DNA from: an uncultured Bacteroidota bacterium
GTDB taxonomy: Bacteria > Bacteroidota > Bacteroidia > Chitinophagales > Chitinophagaceae
Length of the DNA stretch: 7,449 nt
Assembly (NCBI GenBank): GCA_903913355.1
Contig: CAIWKU010000151.1
Coordinates: 1-7,449, forward strand
Direction of reading: 5' to 3'
Below, piece by piece: positions 1-5,658 of this stretch; the first letter of the stretch is position 1; each line of letters opens with the position of its first letter. The notes beneath the pieces are model-generated. The model ran no database searches, was not told where the DNA came from, and saw nothing but the letters and a program-made list of their open reading frames with translations. A program made the translations under genes and the position numbers.

Positions 1-448
1 GTTGTTCTTTGAGTTTTTCTCTTTCTTCAATTAACTGTCTTTGGACGGTCAGTTGCAGTTCCTCTTCTTTTATTTTTAGTGCCTGTTCTTTTTGCAGGAA
101 ATCGAGTTCTTTTTTACGGGCATCTTTTAGTTTTTCTTCTGTGTCAATTGCATTTTTTTGAAGTATCTGTAATTGATTTTCAAAATCGAGGGCTACTGAT
201 TTTCGGATAGATTGCTGTAGTTCTTCCTGAAGTTTTTTCTTTTCCAGTTCCAGTTGCTTTTTGCTTTCCTGATCCTTCACCTGCAATTGTTCGAGCAATG
301 AAAGTTCTTTTTGTCTGAACTCATCATCTTTTTTCTTCTGCCAGTCCACCATTTTGCCCCGGAGTTCTTTTTCTATTTCATCACGTATGGAATCACCGGG
401 TTCGAATTGGTGATTACAATTGGGACAAGTAATGATAAAACCAGCCAT
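1..448 (-). CDS. DUF2130-like coiled-coil protein, N-terminal part (3' end off the left edge)
   Basis: This frame starts at an ATG read from 448 down to 446 and stays open to base 1, giving 149 codons of a longer protein. The N-terminus is MAGFIITCPNCNHQFEPGDS, with a single CxxC knuckle (Cys8, Cys11) like half of a zinc ribbon. From about residue 20 to the window edge the chain is almost entirely Glu, Lys, Gln and Leu in heptad-like order, so it should form a long coiled coil. A short CPNC head followed by a coiled coil matches the DUF2130 family (COG4487), usually about 400-450 residues, whose conserved domain would lie beyond the left edge. The family's function is not known. No signal peptide is present, so the protein is probably cytoplasmic. 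Promoter-like boxes lie upstream. It could instead be another CxxC-plus-coiled-coil protein, because the diagnostic C-terminal domain is not visible. Confidence 0.72.
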   Translation of the reverse strand, partial: MAGFIITCPNCNHQFEPGDSIRDEIEKELRGKMVDWQKKKDDEFRQKELSLLEQLQVKDQESKKQLELEKKKLQEELQQSIRKSVALDFENQLQILQKNAIDTEEKLKDARKKELDFLQKEQALKIKEEELQLTVQRQLIEEREKLKEQ

Positions 449-462
449 AACGTATTTTTTTA

Positions 463-494
463 CAAAGTAAGCCTAAGTGATGAGAAAAAGCAAA
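463..494 (-). promoter_or_regulatory. Candidate Bacteroidota promoter for the DUF2130-like gene
   Basis: On the minus strand a TTTG box (494-491) is followed after 21 bases by TACTTTG (469-463), which ends 14 bases before the ATG. This resembles the Bacteroidota pair TTTG (-33) and TAnnTTTG (-7), but the -7 box is one base short of consensus. The spacing is plausible. The call rests on motif matching only. Confidence 0.35.
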
Positions 495-545
495 CAGGAG
501 AGGCCTGCAAAAGGCAATTTTCAAAAATAAAATGCGTGTAGACGG

Positions 546-560
546 GTAATCATAGATTAC
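546..560. repeat. Perfect 6-bp inverted repeat downstream of the lipoprotein gene
   Basis: GTAATC-ATA-GATTAC forms a perfect six-base-pair palindrome with a three-base loop. It lies 27 bases past the lipoprotein stop codon and about 100 bases before the DUF2130-like ATG. No T tract directly follows on either strand, so it is not a standard Rho-independent terminator. It may be a 3' UTR hairpin or an operator half-site pair, or it may be chance. Confidence 0.3.
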
Positions 561-587
561 ATTGAAAACTATAAAGGGCGATAGTGA

Positions 588-1091
588 CTAATGATAGATT
601 CTCTGAACAGGAATATTTTTGAATATACCCTGAGTAAGGGTATCAGATATGGTGGTGGCTGTTGTTGTATCAATACCTGTTACCATTCCTGAAAAACTGC
701 CATCGGTAGAATTGTTAGCAAGTCTGCTGAAATTTACCTGAAAACTTCCTGATTGAAGAACACGAATGCTATCCAATGTATAGTTATACAGTATCGAATT
801 ATAATTGGTACCTGTACTTAATGAATCAGTATGGTATAATGAATAGAAACTGTTTCGGTTTAAGGGACCTATGTGTAGATCAAAATATCCTTCATTTGGC
901 TTGCCAGTTATAAATATAAAATCTGCGGATGAGAAAATGCTATCATAATAATCAAACTCAACATAGTTAGTGGCTGCACTAACCGGTTTCCCATTAAGTT
1001 GAAAACTAGCTACTCCTCCGGTATCTGTTGTTTTTTGACATGCGATTAGCATTAGGACTGAAAAAAAAATAATCAGAATATATTTTTTCAT
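588..1091 (-). CDS. Hypothetical secreted lipoprotein, about 167 aa
   Basis: The protein begins MKKYILIIFFSVLMLIACQK: two lysines, a hydrophobic stretch, then the lipobox LIAC with the lipidated Cys at residue 18. It should therefore be exported and anchored by signal peptidase II. I chose the ATG at 1091 over the in-frame ATG at 1115, because the longer form puts eight extra residues before an otherwise perfect lipoprotein signal. The mature part is rich in Ser, Thr, Asn, Tyr and Phe with alternating hydrophobic residues, as in a small beta-sandwich. It starts with FQLNGKPV and ends with a stretch around GSFQVNFSRL and GSFSGMVTG. This layout recalls small Bacteroidota lipoproteins of the DUF6252 type, but I cannot confirm membership. 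It has no catalytic motif that I recognise. It stands alone between the tRNA terminator and the DUF2130-like gene. Confidence 0.8.
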   Translation of the reverse strand: MKKYILIIFFSVLMLIACQKTTDTGGVASFQLNGKPVSAATNYVEFDYYDSIFSSADFIFITGKPNEGYFDLHIGPLNRNSFYSLYHTDSLSTGTNYNSILYNYTLDSIRVLQSGSFQVNFSRLANNSTDGSFSGMVTGIDTTTATTISDTLTQGIFKNIPVQRIYH

Positions 1092-1112
1092 ACTGGATGA
1101 ATAGTAGACCGG

Positions 1113-1120
1113 CAACTGTA
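1113..1120 (-). promoter_or_regulatory. Possible -7 box for the lipoprotein gene
   Basis: The minus strand reads TACAGTTG, one mismatch from TAnnTTTG, 21 bases before the chosen ATG at 1091. It lies inside the longer alternative reading frame that begins at 1115, which agrees with the shorter start. No clear TTTG box is seen upstream, so support is weak. Confidence 0.25.
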
Positions 1121-1235
1121 AATTTTACTACAAGATAAAACTTTCCTTCGGCCAGGCCTTTGTTTTATGAGCATTTTCACATTTCGGGGATGATTGTATG
1201 ATTCCAAATAAAGAGGTAAAAGAGGATAGTACAAT

Positions 1236-1264
1236 AAAAAACCCGGCTCAGTAGGAACCGGGTT
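1236..1264 (-). terminator. Rho-independent terminator of the tRNA-Leu transcript
   Basis: Read on the minus strand, AACCCGGTTC and GAGCCGGGTT pair as a ten-base-pair stem (one G-U pair) around the five-base loop CTACT, directly followed by six T residues. It begins 7 bases after the mature tRNA 3' end. On the plus strand the wobble pair becomes a C-A mismatch and no T tract follows the stem, so the structure is built to stop minus-strand transcription. It also separates the tRNA from the lipoprotein gene. Confidence 0.9.
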
Positions 1265-1271
1265 AATAAAG

Positions 1272-1355
1272 TGCGGAAGAGGAGATTCGAACTCCCACGG
1301 CTGTTACCCCGCTACCACCTCAAAGTAGTGCGTCTACCAATTTCGCCACCTCCGC
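1272..1355 (-). tRNA. tRNA-Leu (anticodon GAG)
   Basis: The 84-nt gene folds as a class II tRNA. The acceptor arm GCGGAGG pairs with CTTCCGC (one G-U pair), with A73 as discriminator. The D arm has a GCG/CGC stem and the TTGGTAG loop. The anticodon arm CTACT/GGTAG encloses the loop TTGAGGT, with anticodon GAG at 1321-1319, which reads CUC and CUU leucine codons. A long variable arm (around CGGGGTAACAGCCG) and the T loop TTCGAAT follow. A long variable arm together with GAG fixes the identity as leucine rather than serine or tyrosine. The CCA end is not encoded: only one C follows A73, then T residues, so CCA must be added after transcription. The gene has its own promoter-like box upstream and a strong terminator downstream. 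Confidence 0.97.
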
Positions 1356-1368
1356 ATCTTTGGGAGGG

Positions 1369-1376
1369 CAAAAGTA
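1369..1376 (-). promoter_or_regulatory. Candidate -7 promoter box of tRNA-Leu
   Basis: The minus strand reads TACTTTTG, an exact match to the Bacteroidota -7 consensus TAnnTTTG, 13 bases upstream of the tRNA 5' end. That spacing fits a start a few bases before the mature tRNA. I see no convincing TTTG box at -33. The same ten bases (TTACTTTTGC) occur in front of argS. Confidence 0.6.
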
Positions 1377-1439
1377 ATGAAAACATGTATCAGATAATAG
1401 CTCCTTTACTGATTTTTATAAAACCAGGGTATCAATATG

Positions 1440-3227
1440 CTACATTCTTTCCGGTACCTGAATACCCAATACTCCCATCCCGGTTTTGATAACTTTTGCA
1501 GTGATTTGGGCTAACTGTAAGCGTAATATTTTCTTTTCATCTGTTTCTGCATTCGAAATAGAATGTTCTGTATAGAATGAGTTGAAGGTTTTGGCCAGGT
1601 TAAAAACATAGATCGCCACTTTGGAAGGATCATGTTCAATGGCTGCATCCTGCAAAACAGAGGGGAACATTTCGAGATGTATTGATAATGTTTTTTCCAA
1701 AGGCAGAAGTAAAGAATTTGGGCTAAGGTTTTCAAGTGGAGGAAGCTGTGTCAAAGACTTCCTGAGAATGCTTTTAATACGGGCATGGGTATATTGTATA
1801 AATGGTCCGGTAAACCCATGAAAATCGATACTCTCTTCGGGGTTGAAGACCATTTTCTTTTTTGGGTCTACCCTTAACAGAAAAAACTTTAGTGCACCCA
1901 GACCAATAATATCATATAATTGTAGGAGTTCCTCTTCAGTAAAATCTTTTACCTTACCCAATTCTTCCGTTTTCTGCCGGGCAATATTCACCATTTCGGT
2001 AACCAGGTCATCTGCATCTACAACCGTTCCTTCCCGACTTTTCATTTTCCCGCTGGGTAATTCAACCATTCCATAGCTAAGATGATAAATTCCATCTGCT
2101 GAAGGGAGCCCTAATTTCAGGCAGATCAGTTTCAATACTTTGAAATGGTAATTTTGTTCATCCCCCACTACATATATACTTTGCCCTGCATTGAATTCTT
2201 TCTGTTTTTGTTCTGCCAAACCAATATCCTGGGTAATATAAACGGATGTGCCATCTTTTCTTCTCACCAGTTTTTCGTCAAGTCCATCTGCTGTAAGATC
2301 TATCCATACACTACCATCTTCTTTCTGATAAAAAACACCTTTTTCCAGCCCTTTTTCTACCAGGTCTTTGCCAAGCAGATAGGTATTGCTTTCATAATAG
2401 GTTTTATCGAAATCACTGCCTATTCTTTTATAGGTAGTGTCAAAACCTTCATATACCCAACTGTTCATGGTACGCCATAGATGCATGATTTCCGGGTTAC
2501 CCGATTCCCAGTCGAGCAGCATTTGCTGGGTGGCTTTCATAATGGGCGCTTCTTTTTCGGCTATTTCTTCGGGTATTCCTTTTGCTTTTAGTGCTTCTAT
2601 CTGTTTTTTATATTCATCATTAAACTGAACATAAAAATTGCCCACAAAATGATCTCCCTTAGTATGGGTACTTTCCGGAGTGGTTCCGTTGCCAAATAAT
2701 TGCCAGGCAATCATGCTTTTGCAGATATGAATACCCCTGTCATTCACAATGCAGGTCTTAATTACTTCGTTCCCATTAATCCTGAGAATTTCTGCAATAC
2801 TTCTCCCTAAAAAATTATTTCTAAGATGACCCAGGTGCAGAGGCTTATTGGTATTGGGAGAAGAATATTCCACCATCACACGTTGACCATTTGCCGGTGT
2901 TTGGCCAAAATCATCATTGTGATAATTAGTAGCTACAAATTCTAGCCAATATCCGTCAGTTATTACCAGGTTAAGAAAACCTTTAATCAGATTATACGAA
3001 ACAAAATAATCGGGGAACGAGCTAACCAGGAAATCGCCAAGCTCCTGCCCAAGGGTATCGGGTGATTTTTTTAATTGCTTTATAAACGCAAATAAAACAA
3101 CGGTATAATCTCCTTCAAATTCAGGTTTGGTAGCATTCACCAAAACCTCATTTGGCAGGAGGGAAACCCCATATAAATGATTGATTCCCTTGGCGGTAGC
3201 TTCTTTAATCTTTTGAACAACGCTCAT
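1440..3227 (-). CDS. argS: Arginyl-tRNA synthetase (ArgRS)
   Basis: This is a cytoplasmic class I aminoacyl-tRNA synthetase that charges tRNA-Arg with arginine using ATP. Numbering from the chosen start, residues 1-100 form the N-terminal tRNA-contacting domain. The catalytic Rossmann fold follows, with SSPNTNKPLHLGHLRN carrying the HIGH-type motif HLGH (131-134) and SGKMKSREGT carrying the KMSKS-equivalent KMKS (394-397). The DALR-type anticodon-binding helical domain begins near FTGPFIQYTHARIKS (about 472) and ends in the family-typical VPERM. The length of 595 residues is normal, with no break. I chose the ATG at 3227 (MSVVQKIKEA) over the one at 3251, because the family begins this way and the upstream ATG overlaps the promoter-like box. 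It is divergent from gtrA (59 bases apart) and ends 84 bases before the tRNA-Leu gene, which appears to be separately promoted. Confidence 0.97.
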   Translation of the reverse strand: MSVVQKIKEATAKGINHLYGVSLLPNEVLVNATKPEFEGDYTVVLFAFIKQLKKSPDTLGQELGDFLVSSFPDYFVSYNLIKGFLNLVITDGYWLEFVATNYHNDDFGQTPANGQRVMVEYSSPNTNKPLHLGHLRNNFLGRSIAEILRINGNEVIKTCIVNDRGIHICKSMIAWQLFGNGTTPESTHTKGDHFVGNFYVQFNDEYKKQIEALKAKGIPEEIAEKEAPIMKATQQMLLDWESGNPEIMHLWRTMNSWVYEGFDTTYKRIGSDFDKTYYESNTYLLGKDLVEKGLEKGVFYQKEDGSVWIDLTADGLDEKLVRRKDGTSVYITQDIGLAEQKQKEFNAGQSIYVVGDEQNYHFKVLKLICLKLGLPSADGIYHLSYGMVELPSGKMKSREGTVVDADDLVTEMVNIARQKTEELGKVKDFTEEELLQLYDIIGLGALKFFLLRVDPKKKMVFNPEESIDFHGFTGPFIQYTHARIKSILRKSLTQLPPLENLSPNSLLLPLEKTLSIHLEMFPSVLQDAAIEHDPSKVAIYVFNLAKTFNSFYTEHSISNAETDEKKILRLQLAQITAKVIKTGMGVLGIQVPERM

Positions 3228-3248
3228 AATCTTAACAATTTCCGGGTG

Positions 3249-3256
3249 CAAAAGTA
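3249..3256 (-). promoter_or_regulatory. Candidate -7 promoter box of argS
   Basis: The minus strand reads TACTTTTG, an exact TAnnTTTG match, 21 bases upstream of the argS ATG at 3227. A transcript starting a few bases downstream would exclude the alternative ATG at 3251, which supports the shorter protein. No clear -33 TTTG box is visible. Confidence 0.55.
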
Positions 3257-3269
3257 ACTAATTAAGCCC

Positions 3270-3277
3270 TACCTTCG
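3270..3277 (+). promoter_or_regulatory. Possible -7 box of the GtrA-family gene
   Basis: TACCTTCG differs from TAnnTTTG at one base and ends 9 bases before the ATG at 3287. It would give a very short leader, which is common in Bacteroidota. It lies 13 bases from the opposed argS box, so the two promoters would share one compact divergent region of about 59 bases. Confidence 0.35.
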
Positions 3278-3286
3278 CCGCCGTCG

Positions 3287-3784
3287 ATGCGAAAGCTGCA
3301 TGATTATATACGTGGCCTGATATTGAGTGTGGTGGATTTGTTTTATCCACTATTCCGCAACCTTATGCCCCTTCAGACTTTCCGATATGCAGCTTGTGGA
3401 GGTTTTAATACCCTGTTGGATATCAGCCTGTTTTTTGTTTCCTATAATTATATTCTTAAGAAAACACCGATTCATTTGTCGTTCCTGACCATTGGACCGC
3501 ATATTGCCGCTTTTTTGATTGGGTTTAGCATCACTTTCCCTATTGGGTTTTACCTGAGCCGGTATGTTGTTTTTCAACAAACATCCGTTGCTAAAAGCGA
3601 GCAGCTCCGCAAATATTTTATGGTAGTATTTGGTTGTTTATTATTAAACTATGGTTTCTTGAAATTATTTGTGGATGTATTTGGATGGTATCCTACCCCT
3701 TCTAAAGTGTTTACCACTGTTTTTGTAGTAGCTTTCAGTTATCTTTCTCAAAAAAATTACACATTCAAGCCATCAAGTAACTGA
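3287..3784 (+). CDS. GtrA-family polytopic membrane protein
   Basis: This 165-residue inner-membrane protein has four predicted helices: about 33-55 (starting FRYAACGGFNTLLDISLFF), 66-96, 110-131 and 139-156. The glycine-rich FRYAACGGFNTLLD segment and the final SYLSQKNYTFK are hallmarks of the GtrA family (PF04138). Known members help move polyprenyl-phosphate-linked sugars across the membrane or otherwise assist glycosylation of surface polymers. The substrate here is unknown. I kept the first ATG because residues 1-30, with FYPLFRNLMPLQTFRYA, look like the normal lead-in of Bacteroidota homologues. An internal Met27 is possible but less likely. It is the only plus-strand gene, divergent from argS and ending 43 bases from the stop of the convergent beta-helix gene. 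No glycosyltransferase partner lies next to it within the window. Confidence 0.9.
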   Translation: MRKLHDYIRGLILSVVDLFYPLFRNLMPLQTFRYAACGGFNTLLDISLFFVSYNYILKKTPIHLSFLTIGPHIAAFLIGFSITFPIGFYLSRYVVFQQTSVAKSEQLRKYFMVVFGCLLLNYGFLKLFVDVFGWYPTPSKVFTTVFVVAFSYLSQKNYTFKPSSN

Positions 3785-3827
3785 GCAGTTTCCTGTTTAC
3801 CAGATAACCTCCTAAGACAGTTATTGA

Positions 3828-5579
3828 TTATTTCAGTGGTGAAGCCAGATTGTTATCCAAATAGTCAAATATAGATACCCCGGTATCGTTTTTTTTGCCG
3901 AATCTATCAGTAAAAGAAGATCCGAGAAATTCCAGTTGTAATCGCCTGTTTGCCATAGAAAGATCCGGTTTTGCCCAAAGATCTGAAGGAAACTTACCTG
4001 CTTCATTTTTTACGATTGTAAAGCCGATCGATTTCAAAATTCGCCAATTCCCGTTGGGCCCCAGTATCTCAAAATGATATACTCCATTGCTGTCAATATC
4101 CTTTAGCCAAACAAGGGGGTAACGAAAATCATAAGGACCCCATTCAGTAATCCGCATTTGTTCTTTTTGTTCCGGTACAATCGATTCCGGTAAACGATCT
4201 GCTAAAATTGAATTCAGGCTACTATCTTTCTGGTATTCAATATCCGGTATCCCATCCTGATTTTCTGTATCTATGTTTGTGGTTCTTTCACCCAATTTGA
4301 GTGTCTGATTTACCATAGAACGTGTATTCCCGCTTAGTACAACGGTATCTGTACCCATGATATCGAAAGCAATATTATTTCCTGAGAATTTATTGGCAGC
4401 TATCCAGTAATTGCGGCTATCCGTATTTCTTTTCTTTGCATATATCCAATCTTCTGGCTGTTGCTTTCTGGACCATAATTTAATTCCGGTTGTGTCGCCA
4501 ATAAATTCATTTAAAGCAATATTCATATTCTGCCCATGCTCTATAGCGATCCCGATACGGTTATTCTCAAAATGGTTATCAGTAATATCTGAATCATAAC
4601 TATAGCCTCCCCAAATACCATGATCACATTCTTTGAGTATATTTTTTATGATTTGATTCCTGCTAAAAGTCACTTCAATACCATTCGTTGGCGCATAAGA
4701 AAAATCATTTCCATAGATCAGGTTATCATTACATCCTCCTTCCCCAGTATCCATTGTTGTTTGTCCGGCCCATAGGAAAAAGCCGTCACCACTATGGGTG
4801 GCCGTATTAAAGGCAATCATATTGTTACTGCTTTGCTCAAACAATAAGATGGCCGCGCTGTCTTGTCCGCGTTTATATTTCCCAAAACTATAGCCTCGCA
4901 CATTATAGTCAAGTCTGTTATGGTATATTTTGTTATAAATACTTCTATACAATCCAATTCCAATACCCGAGTTGAAGGAAAAATTGTTATCCCTTATTTC
5001 CGATTTTTCGCATTTGGTCATCATTAAAGCGCATTGACCTCCGGTAACTGCATTGTTTGTAATTATCGATTTTGTGCAATTTTTTAAATAAATAGCCGCT
5101 CCATAACGCAGCCATTCATCGTTTTCATTATGATGATAACTCATCCAGTCTTCTTCATTTTCTTTTTCTCGTGTACTCAGCAGGTGTTGACGCCAGTTAT
5201 AACTCAGGTCGCAGTTGTCTATGGTAAGTCCCGTAACACCATCCGCCATAATCCCTATCTTAAAACCATGTATGAATACGTTTTTCAGGGTAATATTCCT
5301 GCATCCTTTTTTGATCAAAATAGATAATCCATAAAATTCATCAGGGTTGGTTTTATCGTTTGATCCTTGAATAATTGCCTGGTTGAAATCAATTGTAATA
5401 TTATTTCCGTCAATAATAATCAATGGTTTGCGAATAGAAGTATCTGCGTTTAAATTATACGTGTTCCGTGTAATAGTAGTTGATTCGTGTATAATCATTC
5501 CTTTTCTCAGATCTAGTGTGTTTGCATAGCTTGCCAGATAAAGAAATAGTATTGGAAGAATGACAAGAGATTTTTTCAT
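3828..5579 (-). CDS. Exported right-handed parallel beta-helix (NosD/PbH1-type) protein
   Basis: The 583-residue protein opens with a Sec signal peptide (MKKSLVILPILFLYLASYA, likely cleaved after Ala19) and lacks a lipobox, so it is probably periplasmic or secreted. From about 55 to 425 it shows repeated beta-helix rungs of the PbH1 kind, such as RNITLKNVFIHGFKIGI, TGLTIDNCDLSYN, KSEIRDNNFSFNSGIGIGL and SDITDNHFENNRIGIAIEHG, with stacked Asn residues at turns. Such folds occur in polysaccharide lyases, epimerases and hydrolases, and also in non-enzymatic binding proteins. I see no motif that fixes the substrate. Two long loops interrupt the rungs, at about 134-156 (charged, with Trp and His) and 269-285 (WAGQTTMDTGEGG). 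A different beta-rich tail starts near 476 (RITEWGPYDFRYPLVW). It lies 79 bases downstream of the DUF5686 gene on the same strand, so co-transcription is possible. Confidence 0.85.
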   Translation of the reverse strand: MKKSLVILPILFLYLASYANTLDLRKGMIIHESTTITRNTYNLNADTSIRKPLIIIDGNNITIDFNQAIIQGSNDKTNPDEFYGLSILIKKGCRNITLKNVFIHGFKIGIMADGVTGLTIDNCDLSYNWRQHLLSTREKENEEDWMSYHHNENDEWLRYGAAIYLKNCTKSIITNNAVTGGQCALMMTKCEKSEIRDNNFSFNSGIGIGLYRSIYNKIYHNRLDYNVRGYSFGKYKRGQDSAAILLFEQSSNNMIAFNTATHSGDGFFLWAGQTTMDTGEGGCNDNLIYGNDFSYAPTNGIEVTFSRNQIIKNILKECDHGIWGGYSYDSDITDNHFENNRIGIAIEHGQNMNIALNEFIGDTTGIKLWSRKQQPEDWIYAKKRNTDSRNYWIAANKFSGNNIAFDIMGTDTVVLSGNTRSMVNQTLKLGERTTNIDTENQDGIPDIEYQKDSSLNSILADRLPESIVPEQKEQMRITEWGPYDFRYPLVWLKDIDSNGVYHFEILGPNGNWRILKSIGFTIVKNEAGKFPSDLWAKPDLSMANRRLQLEFLGSSFTDRFGKKNDTGVSIFDYLDNNLASPLK

Positions 5580-5658
5580 AGTATAAAGATAATAAATGCC
5601 ATGTCTTATTGTGTAACTGACGAATCCGGGGCCAGTAATGGTAAGAAAAACTGTTTAT

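Noticed and set aside
1..300. Repeat-like purine/pyrimidine-biased tract with recurring tctttt and agttc words
   Set aside because: No true repeat unit; the bias follows from Lys/Glu/Gln/Leu codons of the coiled coil.
311..541. Plus-strand open frame of 76 codons
   Set aside because: It overlaps the DUF2130-like gene on the opposite strand, and its Phe-rich start is the complement of the Lys/Glu coiled-coil codons.
1382..1425. ATCAG/CTGAT stem between argS and tRNA-Leu as an argS terminator
   Set aside because: Five base pairs with a loop of about fifteen bases and no adjacent T tract; not convincing.
1271..1489. Plus-strand open frame of 72 codons
   Set aside because: It is antisense to the tRNA-Leu gene and the argS 3' end; its first residues are just the tRNA complement translated.
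2145..2480. Plus-strand open frame of 111 codons, Phe/Ile-rich, resembling a membrane protein
   Set aside because: It lies wholly inside argS, whose frame has clear catalytic motifs; the hydrophobic look comes from reading the complement of Lys/Glu/Asp codons.
3785..3827. Possible bidirectional terminator between gtrA and the beta-helix gene (ATAAC/GTTAT stem)
   Set aside because: Only five base pairs with an eleven-base loop and no T tract on either side; too weak to annotate.
5584..5591. TATCTTTA on the minus strand as a -7 box for the beta-helix gene
   Set aside because: It has one mismatch and ends only four bases before the ATG, so transcription would start within or after the start codon.
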